Shown: positions 13,263 through 24,960 of the stretch, in pieces
Layout of the letters: each line of letters starts with the position of its first letter
How positions within the stretch are numbered: position 1 is the stretch's first letter
Assembly (NCBI RefSeq): GCF_051014445.1
Contig: NC_135137.1
Span: forward strand, 26,351,501-26,415,500
DNA: 64,000 nucleotides
Reading direction: 5' to 3'
Source: Colletes latitarsis
Lineage: Eukaryota; Arthropoda; Insecta; Hymenoptera; Colletidae
The notes under the pieces: generated by a model
Databases searched by the model: none
What the model was told of the DNA's origin: nothing
Seen by the model: the letters and a program-made list of their open reading frames with translations, nothing else
Program-made: the position numbers and the translations under genes

Positions 13263-13842
13263 TAGACCCGAAGAACATTCAGAACACTGTTATACACAGA
13301 GGTGGTGGAGTGGTGGTCTGGGGTTGCATTGATTTTATTAACAATATAATGGACAAATATGTCTATTTAGATATCTTAAAAAATAATTTAAAAAAAACGA
13401 GGAAAAATTCAATCTTGAGAGGCAATTTGTCTTTCAACAAGACAATGATTCCAAACATACCGCTTATTTGATACGGCATTGGATAGTTTTTAATTCCCCA
13501 CCGCAATTTCCAGATTTAAACCCGATCGAACATCACTGGGTTCATTTGGGAAAATATGTTAAAAAATATAATATAACGAATAGACAATAATTGAAAGAAA
13601 TATTGATGATGGAACGGAATCAAATAAGCCCCTAAAAAAAACTAGTGCAGTTAATGTGCATTTTATTATTCTTTTTTGTTTTATAGTAAATTAGTATAAA
13701 TATATTTGTAATATTCTCAAACTATAAATCTAATAGTTATAATTAATAAAACGAATTAACCTAATACTATGTTTCTTCTTTGATTCATATGCGTTTCTAT
13801 AATGAAGAGTCAGGTGTGCCAATACTTTTGTTCCTAACTGTA

Positions 13843-14513
13843 GGACGCTAGAATTAGGATGACGCAGGGTATGTAGGGCACTGATGGCACAGTGTTTACT
13901 AGTAAAAATTGACGAAATGTTTGCGAGCACGGGTGACACAGTGTTTGTGCGTACAGGGAGATTTGGAAGTCAAAGATATTTGTACGGATGAGAATGTATA
14001 GATATGGGTCGGTATATTACATATTCATCGAAAAAGGATTTTTATAATTAATATGCATCTGCAGTTCTTACGGAATTAGGAAACAAGTTGTTTCTAATAT
14101 CGAGATTTGATGAGAAAGTTTTGGCGAACACTTCTAACAATAAGTATCGGAAAAACGTTATTTGGTATCGTTTTGCTCTTACTTTAACTAACTACCTATA
14201 TGGAATAAGCGAGGGAAAAAAGGGGAATGGACATCGCGAAAAAGTGAGATATATTTCATCTTCAAACCATCAGCCAATCAATATGTTTGAACATGTTAAA
14301 CATATAAATGTTCTTCAAATTTCTGATTCTTTCGTTCTGAATTACAACGTGCTTGCGTGAATTTGCTCACTGTGATCACAATTCTTAATCTTGATTGAAT
14401 TCTTTTTAAAAAATACTTCAATATAACTTGCACATAATATAAATGTTAAACTACGCTACATTTTCTGCATATAATATAAATTTACTTGATTTAATACTAA
14501 AGATAAAAAGGAA
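13843..14513. other. Gene-free stretch between transposons
   Basis: Contains two similar short phrases, GGCACAGTGTTTACTAG and GACACAGTGTTTGTGCG, about 50 bases apart. Nothing else is recognised. Confidence 0.4.
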
Positions 14514-14872
14514 TTGAATTCTCTTTTTCCTATCTTATACCAGTATTTTGAAAAACTAAAACAAAAAGACTTTTCAATATGTACACAACAAATAATACAC
14601 CATATTGAGTTAAGAATATCAGACAGCTTCAAAGAAATAGTAAATGCTATAATAGTACAAATTTGTACATTTCTAGACCCTGGATTTAAGAATGCACTTT
14701 TTTCGCCAGAAAAACTAAATATAATAAAACTGAAACTACAAACGTATTAATTGAAAGCATAAAGGTCAGTACAATAGCTAATAATAGAAATATGCAATTT
14801 CCGGACATAGACGATACAGACAAATTATCAATAGAAGACAGTGTTAAAAAAATAATCTAGAAGTATGACACC
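14514..14872 (+). pseudogene. hAT (ZBED-type) transposase fragment
   Basis: The frame from 14514 reads IVQICTFLDPGFKNALF. This matches the 'LDPRFK' block that marks the middle of hAT/ZBED transposases. It breaks after 14750, and a short in-frame coding-like piece (NRNMQFPDIDDTDK) follows in another frame. The C-terminal part of the same protein appears 1.7 kb downstream at 16568, beyond an inserted Mutator-like element. This strongly suggests one gene split by that insertion. Confidence 0.6.
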
Positions 14873-14948
14873 AAATAATAAAATATTAATTGAGATAGAA
14901 TATTTACTATTTCAAGGAGGAGTTTTATGATAGAAATGGAAATCCATT

Positions 14949-14965
14949 GGGGGGGGGGGGGGGGG
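14949..14965. repeat. Poly(G) run of 17
   Basis: Seventeen consecutive G residues at the left end of the Mutator-like element. The partner end has only five. A homopolymer run this long may be a real expansion of the terminal G run or an assembly error. Confidence 0.8.
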
Positions 14966-15395
14966 CCCTCATGTAAAATGAAATTTTGGAGCATTTTTTT
15001 AATTTTGCTTAAATTCATAGGAAATTTCCTCAGGAATACGATAAAAAAAAGTTAGAAAGTGATCAGAGATTTCCTTGTACCTTATTTTTAAAATAAAGTA
15101 AACGGTTGTATTGGGCGCAGCGCCTCGGGTAGTCGAATGCTCGTCGAATACTTGGTCTTATGGTTGTATAAGCGATCATCGCAGTCGGGCGACGGATGTT
15201 TAGGTTTTAGAGATATGAGGTGTCGATTTCGGAAAGAGAGGAGAGCGAAATCTTCCCGAAAAGAAGCGAGCGTTCTGCTGGCGGTCGAATAAAGACTTTT
15301 ACGAAAGAAGCAGCTCGGAACGTTCAGAACGCTCAGAAACAGACATTGTAGAAATATAGAAGTAACTCCAAGATACCGTGTAATCAATAGTGAAA

Positions 15396-15968
15396 ATGAG
15401 TCGAAAAGTGCAAGATCAACTGTCTTCAACAAATGAAAAACTGCAGCACGACGACTGTTCTCCTGGCGCCGATTCGTGGTGTAAGTGGTGCGATGCACAA
15501 GCCTTGGGACAAGAATTTGACCATCCACCTCCATTACATGAAAATATGCAAAAATATATTCATCCAATTTACAAAGATTTGTCACGAGATGATTTGTTGG
15601 AGAGATGTTTAGGTGGCCATACACAAAATGCTAACGAGAGCTTTAACGCCATCATTTGGCATTTAGCTCCTAAGCATTTCAATTGTGGCATAAAAATTAT
15701 TGAAATAACTGCTTTTTTGGCTACCGGCATATTCAACGAAGGATTTTCGTTCGTCCTTCAAATAATACAAGAGCTCAGTATAATAATTGGACAGCAGAGC
15801 AAAACATTCACTGATCGTGAAAATAAACGCCGTATTAAACAGCAGTAGCGCCGCAGTCTTCATTTAACAAAAGAGGCTCACGCTTCTCTAAAAGAAGAAA
15901 AAATGGCTAAATCACAACTTTTCAAAGAAGAAGAAGATCTGTTCTATGGCCCTGGAATCATAGATTAG
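15396..15968 (+). pseudogene. Mutator-like transposase C-terminal part
   Basis: Starts at an ATG at 15396, though it is probably only the C-terminal part of a longer protein. Visible blocks are HDDCSPGADSWCKW, then IYKDLSRDDLLERCLGG and HTQNANESFNAIIW. These resemble the conserved 'CPPG.DSWCK', 'LL..CLHGKTQN.NES.N..IW' pattern of insect Mutator-like transposase domains. A TAG at 15846-15848 interrupts it, but the same frame continues with a lysine-rich tail to a stop at 15966-15968. The absence of the N-terminal catalytic half makes this a decayed copy. The family call rests on memory of that motif pattern. Confidence 0.55.
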
Positions 15969-16567
15969 TAAAAAACCACGGTAAGTTAAAATGAATTACG
16001 AATTTTTCACGATTTTTCTGTTACTCAAACTTTAAACGCGTTTTTCTCGAAACGCAAAATTTCGCACGCCGTGCAACAAAGCTCAAAAACTAATCATTCG
16101 ATCTTTATGGAACTTGGCACAAATATTCGATAAATAATTGGCCTCAGCATGACGAGCTCCGATTTTTTATTTTTTTATTTAAAACACTGATATTAACAAT
16201 TGTTCATAAAAAAAATCCTTTTTTTCAAAACTTCGCCATTTTTGCAATTTTGCAAATTTTAATAAAAGAAGAACGTCATGCTGAGCGTTCTTCCATAAAC
16301 TAAAGAATCCATCTTAAGTTTTTGGTTTCAGATCATTTTTGAAACCTGTACGCTGCACGGGGCACTTACAGAATGCCATTTTCAAGCCGCCATTGTACCG
16401 TTCTTATTAACAATTACAGTTTAAAAAAAATACTCATGTTACATTATAATATTAATAAATGATACCTCAAATTTTAAATCAATCTATGCATTACATTTTT
16501 CACTAAAAATTCTTGAAAAATAGACCATTTACATGAGATTCCCCCTTTAATTTAATGGAACGTATAC

Positions 16568-16810
16568 CAATTTCAATTTCCATCCTTGAACAAATTAGTG
16601 AGGCGAATATTTTATATGGTGGCCTCATCAGTACTGCGTAAAAGAATATGTTATGTAATTATTCTTAAAAACAGGGTTAATTTTAACAGAGAAAAGAAAC
16701 AGATTTCAAGCAGGGAATTTACCTATGCTATTATTCTAGCAATACACAGTTACTTCTACAATTCATATATGTATTCTTTTATTTCATTGTTATTTTGTTA
16801 TTCATACTAA
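16568..16810 (+). pseudogene. hAT transposase C-terminal dimerisation block
   Basis: The translation QFQFPSLNKLVRRIFYMVAS followed by SVLRKRICYVIILKNRVNFN parallels the hAT C-terminal pattern 'FP.LSKLARK.L..PASSV.SER.FS.AG.I..K.R..L'. It lacks a start of its own and reads as the continuation of the fragment ending near 14870, with the Mutator-like element between them. Confidence 0.55.
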
Positions 16811-18044
16811 ATTTTGATGTATTTATTATATCATTTTATAATAGTTTTATATTTTGCAAAAGTCTAAAGACATTTAAAATTAAATTAAGACTCACAATTC
16901 ATAATTATTAACTTATATTCATTATTCCTCATTGTTCCTCATTAAAGCGTTCCTTTAATACCGTTTACCAGAGAATGACGAAGAATAACCTTTACATTAT
17001 GCGATGTACATAATTTGCATTTTTCTTTTGATATCATTAATTATATAAAATCATGGAGAGTTTCTGTTCTCCATACATAGATTATGGTGTATTCACGCAA
17101 TTTTCTGAAACTGCAGACTTCTGAAGCACATGAATTTAATAAGAAAGTAAAAATTCTTTCATTTCTATGGCGTTATTTAAAATACATTAAAATTAATGTA
17201 TTTACGAGTTCTTTTTTATGAGTTGCAAATAAATAACGATTGTTTACATTTTCCTCCTTACGTAATAAATAAAAACAGAAACAATTTTTCGTGAACGCGA
17301 AAAAAAAATAACTTTCGTTGTCGCGCGAGTTAAATCGCGCTGACCGTTTGCACGCCAAATATTTATTTCATTTGTAGGCCAACCGCTACATAGTGTTTGG
17401 AAGTTGACGAACGTCGTGTAACGAAATAAATTAACAAAAATGAACACGTCACAATACTTTTCAACAAGTTACCTATGTGAAGTTAATTATATGGCAGAAT
17501 TAGAAAAAATAAAATGATTAAACAGAAGGTGGTACAGTGAAAAAAATTTCTCTTTTTTACATAGTCATAATATGATCAATGGGTGTTAAAACGTGTATTT
17601 CTATTGAAAAAATTTTCGAAATTTTTTTTCATTAGGTTAAAATAAACATACTTCGACTGCCAAACGAACTAAGTGACATATATGTCGTAAATTATTAAAA
17701 ATTTTCTATTATTGAAATTCATGTTACTTCACGTTGAATAAATAAAATTATGTTGGTCCTAATCGATACCCAAATGGATGCGAAGAATGTCATCGAAAAT
17801 GCAAACGTGCGTCTGGTTGGCGTTTGTATGTTGCCTTTGAAGGTAATCGAGTTGATTGTCTAGATATTGGAACATTTAAAAAAAGAAACGGACGAAAACG
17901 AAAGAAGGAAAACAAAAAGGAAAAAAATATTAAAAGAATTCCTGCAAAGGACTCATACGTTTTCGTTCAATATTCTTTCTTGTTAATAAAGTGTTTGTTC
18001 CAGTTATCAGTCACTCGTTTAATTAGTTAAAAGTTTTAATCAAC
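16811..18044. other. Gene-free stretch
   Basis: AT-rich, with a dispersed repeat at 17540-17665 described separately. A GC-rich spot at about 17318-17340 holds a short palindrome (GCGCGAGTTAAATCGCGC). No convincing gene. Confidence 0.4.
17540..17665. repeat. Dispersed repeat, second copy at 58583-58700
   Basis: The segment containing TTAAAACGTGTATTTCT and the following AATTTT-rich stretch is shared in order with 58583-58700. The flanks differ. It is an unclassified interspersed repeat present twice in this window. Confidence 0.55.
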
Positions 18045-18152
18045 ATGAAAAAAATAACAAGACAAACGTTTGGTCGCCCGAGTGGACCTAAAAGAAGAAG
18101 TAGCCCAAAAGCAATGGTTGATGAAGTTGTTCCTCCGACATATGTATATGTA
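18045..18152 (+). other. Short basic ORF cut by a transposon
   Basis: From an ATG at 18045 in a reasonable start context, 36 codons read MKKITRQTFGRPSGPKRRSS and then acidic-to-neutral residues, reaching the TA where the repeat at 18153 begins. If that repeat and one TA are removed, the frame runs on past 19709 for 13 more codons. I do not recognise the protein and it may be chance. Confidence 0.25.
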
Positions 18153-19707
18153 CAGGGTGTTCGGTCATCCCTGGGAAAAATTGTAATGGGAGATTCTAGA
18201 GACCAAAATAGAACGAAAATCAAGAATACGAATTTGTCGATGGAGGCTTCATTAAAAAATTTTTTTTTCGTCGAATTTAGGCACCTACCCCTGTCGATTT
18301 TTCTTAAAAATTCGTTTTTGATTTGGAATTTTGGTTGGCGCTGTACAGAAAAGTTGTTTAATACTTTTTTGTATGTATCTATAAACTCTAGTTCCTCCCA
18401 AAATTTCAATGAAATATATTCACTATTGTAGGAGTTATCGCTGTCTGAAAATTGGACCATTTTTATGGAGTTTTTCTTATTTTGCGACGTCAAAGAATAA
18501 CTTTTCGAATATTTTTGGAATTTACATATATTCATCACCAAAATACGCGTTGTTTACATTTGGAAACATTAAAATCGACCAATCCGTTCAGGAGCTATGA
18601 TGTTTCAAAGATTCACATGAAATTTCAGGGAACCATTTCAGGCCTCAGATTATATTTTCGGTACGGAATTTTTTACTCGAATGTGGGTAGGATTTCGAGG
18701 GTATGTCTATTAACCAAAAATGATTGTAATTGACTCCTGTAACAAAAATAATGTTTTTAGAACGATTTGAAATTTTGTAATTTTGTCGAAGAATTTCATA
18801 CATTCTCGAATTTTTTTCTCGAAAGTGCGTAGGATTTCGAGGGTACGTCTATTGACCAAAATTAATTGTAATTGACCCCTGCAACTGAAAATAATTTTTC
18901 CAGAATGATTTTAAATATTTTAATTTCACCAAAAAGTTTGTCTATCTATTCGAATTTTTTTCGCGAAAGTGCGTAGGATTTCGGGAGTATGTCTATTAAT
19001 CATAAATGATTATAATTGACCCTCGCAACCAAAAATAATTTTTCCAGAATGATTTGATATATTTTAATTTCGCCGAAAGGTAGTAACCCTCTGTCGATTT
19101 TTCTTAAGAATCAGTTTTTCATTTTTAATAAATTTATTTGACGCTGAACGGAAATATTGTTTAGTACTTTTTTGTCGGTACCCGTGAGCTCTACTTCAGA
19201 TAAAAGTTTCATTGAAATATGTTCACTATTGTAGGAGTTATGACTGTTTGAAAATTGGATCATTTTTATGGGGTTTTCCTAACTTTAGAGGGTCTAGGAA
19301 CAACTTTTTCAATGTTGTTAGAATTCCTACATATTCGTCATCAAAATACGCGTTGTTTGCCGTATGGAACATTAAAAACCTTCAATCCTTTCTGAAGTTA
19401 TGACGTTTTAAACATACGCAACAAATTATCGAGTGACATTTCTGGCCCGAAATTAGATTTTCGGTAACGAATTTTTTTCTCGAAAATGCGTAGGCTTTCG
19501 TGGGTATGTGTGTTGATCAAAAATGATTGCAATTAACCCCCGCAACCAAAAATAATTTTTCCAGAATGATTTCATATATTTTAATTTAATTTTTTAATAA
19601 CTGTTTAACGAAGCCTTAGTCAAGAAATTGATATTCTTGATTTTCATCTTATTTTGTCGTCTAGAATCTCCCATTAAAATTTTTCCTAGGGGTGGCCGAA
19701 AACCCTG
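18153..19707 (+). mobile_element. TA-flanked modular repeat, copy A (1555 bp)
   Basis: Begins CAGGGTGTTCGGTCATCCC and ends with the inverse of the same sequence, with TA on both sides (18151-18152, 19708-19709). The inverted ends are about 130 bases long. The interior holds several copies of a module of about 145 bases, each starting near GAATTTTTTTCTCGAAA and containing GATTGTAATTGACCCC. Module starts lie near 18664, 18806, 18953 and 19467. No transposase is encoded. Short ORFs here (for example at 18045 and 19212) are translations of the repeat. Confidence 0.85.
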
Positions 19708-19709
19708 TA

Positions 19710-20369
19710 CATGCAAAGTTTAAAACGTGGAACATGGTCAGAATAGTATGATGAAATCTTTAATTCAGTGTGAATGTACCTGATACATATAAGGTGTGGT
19801 GAAATTTCATTTTCCATAAACCAATAATCCTAATAGTTACAAAATACAAGAAAAATAATATTGGTTCGTCTGTTCTGCATTCGACAATGTATTATGTGTG
19901 TATATGTTTTTAAAATAGGTCTTAGTACTTTGGTACTCTTACATATTTTGCAGAAACGCAAAGAATTTTTTAAAGAAATCCCAACAGTGAATATTGTTGC
20001 TAGTAACAGTAATAAACGAATTATCTTTCTCTTCAAACCGTAACTTTCTTTATTTGTTCAGGCGGCAGTGAAAGCAATCGACCCAGACAGTTCCGTTTGT
20101 GTGGTGGACAATCAGGACGGTCAAAGTTTTTAATTAAAAAAATCAAATAAATTCCACGAGCGAACAAACAGCTGAGAACAAGGGGAAACAGAGGAGTGTG
20201 AGTCTCCCGGAGGTGGAAGTGGTGATAAAGAATAGGTGTCAACAAAAGGAGAAAAAGGTAAAAAGCAAGCTGGTGATAGAATGGACGAGGCAGAGAAACG
20301 AATCGAATAAGGTAAACAATAGAACAAAATCAAAGAATACTGGCGCGAAAAGGACGCAGAAAGACAAAG

Positions 20370-20372
<3 letters not shown>
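19710..20372. other. Gene-free stretch
   Basis: No transposon terminus, RNA gene or coding frame recognised. Purine-rich toward the (GA)n tract. Confidence 0.4.

Positions 20373-20448
<76 letters not shown>
20373..20448. repeat. (GA)n microsatellite
   Basis: About 76 bases of GA dinucleotides, interrupted once by an extra AA near 20402-20404. Confidence 0.95.
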
Positions 20449-20452
<4 letters not shown>

Positions 20453-20990
20453 AGAAAATATCGAATTAATTGCTAGCTTTACAGTTGTTTGCGATTCGCT
20501 AAAACTCAATGTACAAAATGTTTTAGAACTTCAATCAATGTTAAATGCCCGACGTACTCGACCTATCGAATTTGTCAAGTTCCATAATCACCAATTTGTA
20601 AAACGCAATTAAAAATCCCTGCTGGCATCAACGTGACCCTATCGTTATAAGAATGCTACATACTAGCATTGTACAGTAATTAATTATTTAGTCATTATTC
20701 CTGAAACCGATTCGTAAAAGTTATCATTGTAATATAATCATTAATTATAAATGAGATATATAATCAATGACCTAAAATCATTCCATGAAAGGATTACTTT
20801 ACTGCAATGGCGACGACTCTAGTTGTAAGAGAGAATATGAAAAAATTCAAATCATTTTAACGAGCAACAACTTTAAACGGTAATTATCATTACTTATACT
20901 TTATTAGTAAATAGTACATTTACAATTATAAATAACCCATCATAACAAAAAATCTTAAAACAAAAATTCGACATGCTTTTCATACGTATA
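20449..20990. other. Gene-free AT-rich stretch
   Basis: No gene or element recognised between the (GA)n tract and the MITE. Confidence 0.4.
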
Positions 20991-21351
20991 CAAGGTGTCT
21001 TGTTTATGTGAATACGGTAGGATATTTTGGAATGAGTTGTAATTATTAAAAAAATGTTCGTACAAAAGTTGTTTGATAGCACGGACTACATCATGTAGTA
21101 CTATGTAATTGTTTTCTTGTGAGTGGAGTGGTGGAGGAGATCTGAGGGTCAATTTAATTTTCTTAAATGGATGCTATATTTTTTTCTTCAGAAAGTAACA
21201 ACAGACACTAACAAGACAAATCCAAAGAGGTTTTCTAGACGAAGGGTAAAAAACCGATTAAAAATCGAGAGGACTTTTACACGAACATTTTTTTAATAAC
21301 TACAACAGCTTCTGAGATATTCTGCAGTACTCACATAAACAAGACACCCTG
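20991..21351. mobile_element. MITE with about 85-bp inverted repeats
   Basis: Left end CAAGGTGTCTTGTTTATGTG. The right end read inward is CAGGGTGTCTTGTTTATGTG. TA lies on both sides (20989-20990, 21352-21353). The similarity continues inward through a TTATTAAAAAAATGTTCGT phrase about 65-85 bases from each end. No coding capacity. The terminus resembles those of the DD41D element and of the modular repeat. Confidence 0.85.
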
Positions 21352-23560
21352 TATATTTCTTGCAATATGCTTCTAACAATATTGTAAAAAAGAATCTTGC
21401 ACGTGTTTGTCCGAAAAAAAGAAATTTGTATTTTAAGTATCAAAGATTCGGATCTGATGAACAATGAAGTACATGGATATACGTACGTTATATATCTGTG
21501 TTATTATTATACATATAATAATATATATTATTATAAATTAATCCTCCTAATAATAACTGTCAATATGTTATTAATATTTATAATAATATTTGGATATTAC
21601 TATGACTATCTATTGGTATTTACTTAGAAGAAGCAATAGAATCTGCAGATAAAATTTGCAAACAACACCAGACAGATTACAGTCATAAAAATTTAAGCAA
21701 TAAAATTAATGAGGACATTTTCCATAGAATTATGGGTTAGTCTGACCCTTTCATGTCACATTCTCATATCAGTGGAAAAAAAATTTTAAAGTACCCTTTG
21801 AAGCAAAATCAGTTATGTAGCGATCCGAGTTCTCATCGTGAAACTGATTGATATACACATTGTTTATTGTTTGTAAATCTATGAACATTATTTTGGTTTT
21901 CTGAAAATGACCAAAATTTCATAAAATAGACTGCAAAATGTTTATAAAAATGTATAACGTTGAGATATAATAATAGATGTAACGTTTATTTTTTTAATTA
22001 TTGCTTGTTCGACTATGAGAATGGACGTTCTATTTGAAATATTTATCAAGCATTACTCATATAATTAGCTTGAAAGCAACCGGTCTCCAAAAAAATCGCA
22101 TTCGACACGAAGTAGAGCTATGAAATAATATGTTACCTCAGAGGACCGTGCAGAGTACAAAGGTTTCAAGCTGCATCGACATAATCACGTTACACGAATA
22201 AAATACACGTACATGACGCAAGGTACTAGTTACTTCTAAACGAAAAATAGACCGACAGCATAGTTAACAAGCAACGTTGATGAACACGATATGGTTTGTT
22301 TCTTGGAACGAAAAATGTTGGCATTCTTTCAGCGTTAATGATGAAATTTCATTTTCTTTAAAAAGATATGGAATACCTTCTAAAAAGATTTAAGTAATAC
22401 TTTAAATTCATCTTTTTCTCCGCTTATTAAAACTTTGAATGGATACCACGTACGATTTAAATATTCTATGTACGAATGAAACTTATTAGATTTTCTAATT
22501 AATATTTGTACGATGTGGCGCTGCTCTGCTGCGGGTAGGAACTCGGAGAATTATCGTAGGAGGCAGGAAAGGAGAGGGGAGAGTGTTTCGCAATCGCAAC
22601 GCGTTACTTTATTAAATTAATGTTAAAATAACTTGTGGAGTTTGAACCGAAAGCTGATCAAAGTCCTCGTTGGTATGTCTCGACTGTTTGACTTCGTTGT
22701 AGCAAGTGTTGTGCGATTTTTTTCGAGTTTGCCACGTCATTCTTCGGCCACTTTTCTAAATAATTACCACAAATTTGTTTAGTACAAAATAGTAAAAAGT
22801 ATAGGAGTTCGATAATGATGTCTATAAACTATGTTGAAAAACAGATTCAGATGACTGACAATATAACGACTATTCTGCTCATTTCAACCAAAGGAATCAA
22901 AATGTGTGGATATAATTACAGATTGAACTAAAAAGATTTAATAACTCAATTTCTACGTTTTTTTCGTCTTCGAGATTGAAAAAGAAATAGAATAATACGT
23001 CACATCTTAATATCCCCAGATCTGGCTATAAAGACATGTGTCTATAAATTTCAAATCCATTAATCAATTTAAATTTGTGATATTATATCAGCCAGTTTTG
23101 AAAATATGGTTTCGAGAAAAACACATTTACAATTTCTGGTGTCATTATTAATCGCTGGGTACTTCTTTTTCTTGTTATTTTTACGAATTATAATGAGTCA
23201 ACGTTTATTATAATTGCTAAATAAAGAGGACAAATTCGACAACTTCGAAGAGTCGCGAAAGGGAACGAGTATCATCAACCTGCCTTTTTTGACTCTCCGA
23301 AACTCTACGAACTCACGTACACACGATTAAGTATAGTGTGCGAAAGTGGAATGAGGAATTCCTGGAGCCCCCAGTACGTGGTCATAACACTGATTTCGAG
23401 TCGCAAATACGTTTTTGCCGAGTTATATTTTAAATGTATTACAATTTAAAGTAAAAAATAGAGGATTACTTAAATAAAATTAATCGATTGATGCCCAGTT
23501 CTGAAACTAACAGCTTTTATTCCGTTAAAGAACAATAAAATTTCTATAATTTAATTTTCT
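21352..23560. other. Gene-free stretch, mostly AT-rich
   Basis: A weakly coding-like run at about 21627-21735 (KINEDIFHRIMG then a stop) is too short to assign. The segment about 22510-22740 is more GC-balanced and may be a retroelement LTR or host sequence. I could not decide. Confidence 0.4.
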
Positions 23561-23564
23561 GTCT

Positions 23565-23725
23565 CTCATTTCCTCTTGCATTCATTTCTAAACCTGTTGG
23601 TAACGTTGCAAGTAACACGAAAATGGTAATGGGGTTTCGAGACCCCACAAAAATGGACCGAAAAAAACATTGAATAAAAGCTCTACTCATATACTTCGTC
23701 TGTGGTAACAGGACCACACGTTCGC
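23565..23725. repeat. Dispersed repeat, second copy at 58228-58400
   Basis: Shares with 58228-58400 the order CTGTCTC..TTCCTCTTG, CCTGTTGGTAA.GTTGC, CGAAAATGGTAAT and CTCGTCTGTGG-like phrases. It is a diverged copy of the same unclassified element. Confidence 0.65.
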
Positions 23726-24159
23726 GACCTTCTTTACCGACGGTAGGTAACTGGGATGGCGAATACTAGACAGCTGTATCCCGTATGCATAATATAGCCA
23801 AATTTAGCATAATTGAGTACATCGACGTCGACACTACAAACGACGAACTCCCTTAACGTCTAACGGAATGGTGGACATAGCAGACATATCCTACAGCAAG
23901 AGCCATGTGTAACTTCGGGAAATCGAAAAAGAAGGCGAGTGTGAGCCTTATCTTCTTGTTCTTGTAACAGCTGAAATTCGACCTCGCGACAATAGGCGTA
24001 CGATTCCAAGTCTCGATTGCCCCAACATTTTTACTCCCCGACCTATGTAGGTACAAGGAAAGAACCATAAAGAAAAAAAAATTTCAATAATAATTTAATG
24101 TACATTATAAAATTATTTCTTGAAAGCACGTAAAGGATAAATATGACACAGTCAATGCT

Positions 24160-24515
24160 TGTATTCCGCACACCCGTTTGGTTGTTCAGGCGGCATGAGA
24201 GGTGAACCCCTACGTGGCGCATCCCCAGGTGGCGGATAGGGGTAGCCGCGAGGATGGGGTCATCAGCTTCAGAAGGCTGGTGACCGTATTCTCGCATGTC
24301 ATCCCGGAGGTTGGAGCTAAAACTCCCGCGGGCCAAACATCAGTATGAATGAGTTGTGTGTGGGCTGAGATATGGGATATTTGCCGTAAGTTATACCTAA
24401 GGCCACGGGTTGGCCAGTTGGCCGCGGGTGAGTCCCATCACATTTACATTTAAGCAAAAGCCAGAAAAGTGTACGCCCGGGCAGTTCCATTACCTGGACT
24501 TCATAGGGTAGTTTT
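24160..24515. other. GC-rich stretch of unclear origin
   Basis: Base composition is much richer in G and C than the neighbours, with phrases such as CCCCAGGTGGCGGATAGGGG. It looks like retroelement sequence but no frame carries a domain I can name. It runs straight into the Ty3/gypsy remnant at 24530. Confidence 0.35.
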
Positions 24516-24529
24516 TCATCGATATACGA

Positions 24530-24960
24530 CACCTGGCCGGTAAGAACAACGTCGTGGCGGATGCTCTGTCCAAAATAAAAGAGGTTGAGGAACTCTTCAA
24601 TTACGAAGGCCTAGAAAGGGTCCAGGAATCCGACTAGGAACTTCAGCGGTACCTACGTGGAGAAATCGGGAGTGTGTTACGGTTGAAGCGAGTGGGGGTT
24701 CCGGGTACGAACTATTTATGTCGATGGTGTCGGTAAAATCGTTCGTTACAAGGTCGTTCCGTCGGGCGGCTTTCGACGCAGTGCACAGACTTGCCCATCC
24801 GGGGATCAAGGCGACGCGACGGTTAGGTTAGTGACCGAACGCGATGGATACCGACGTGGTTGATTTCGTGAAGGAGCTGCACCAGCAATTTCGCGAATTA
24901 GCGCCAGCTCCGATTGCTCGCCATGGGGCGAAAAAGACTTTTATTTTTAAGGATTTTTAA
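24530..24960 (+). pseudogene. Ty3/gypsy pol remnant (RNase H end, integrase pieces)
   Basis: HLAGKNNVVADALSKI at 24530 is the closing RNase H block of Ty3/gypsy polyproteins (consensus H.PG..N.VADALSR). LAHPGIKATR near 24788 matches the integrase H2C2 zinc region. FVKELHQQFRELAPAPIARH and TFIFKD near 24866-24955 match the late integrase region. The order is right but the distances are far too short, so large internal deletions have occurred, with frame changes between blocks. No LTRs were identified around it. Confidence 0.7.

Larger units (their letters stand above)
11489..13640 (+). pseudogene. Tc1 transposase, interrupted by a mariner
   Basis: The N-terminal part (11489-11821) starts MGRKEKETTVAERK and carries the paired-like helix-turn-helix DNA-binding region with CGRPEKLSAREKR. 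A TAG at 11819-11821 and a frameshift near 11885 follow. The first catalytic block, FSDESKFN, lies just before the mariner insertion at 11990. Beyond the mariner the gene resumes with GGGVVVWGC-like sequence, QQDNDSKHTA (second D) and PDLNPIEHHW (catalytic E). About six residues are missing between the second D and the E compared with the DD34E standard. This transposase would have moved the surrounding element before it decayed. Confidence 0.85.
8189..13840 (+). mobile_element. Tc1-like element carrying two nested insertions
   Basis: Both ends carry the same terminal inverted repeat, starting CAGTTAGGAACAAAAGTATT. It is flanked by TA at 8187-8188 and 13841-13842, as expected for the Tc1/mariner superfamily. 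The inverted similarity continues inward for about 185 bases, to the AATGCACATTAAC phrase at 8368-8379. The span contains a LINE (8377-11107) and a mariner (11992-13262). Removing both leaves about 1.65 kb, the normal size of a Tc1 element. The transposase is broken, so this copy is inactive. Confidence 0.9.
14949..16545 (+). mobile_element. Mutator-like DNA transposon, ends G-rich
   Basis: The left end is a run of G followed by CCCTCATGTAAAATG. The right end, read inward, is GGGGGAATCTCATGTAAATG. The shared end pattern is GGGGG..CTCATGTAAA. The element contains a Mutator-like transposase fragment and is inserted inside an hAT remnant. A possible duplication of about 8 bases is AAATGGAA (14934-14941) against TAATGGAA (16553-16560). 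That would put the true ends slightly outside the G and C runs, so exact ends are uncertain. Confidence 0.55.

Noticed and set aside
15088..15624. Minus-strand 178-codon ORF
   Set aside because: It overlaps the Mutator-like transposase on the other strand, which has recognisable motifs.
22510..22740. GC-richer segment that could be an LTR
   Set aside because: No matching second copy, no clear ends and no target duplication visible.
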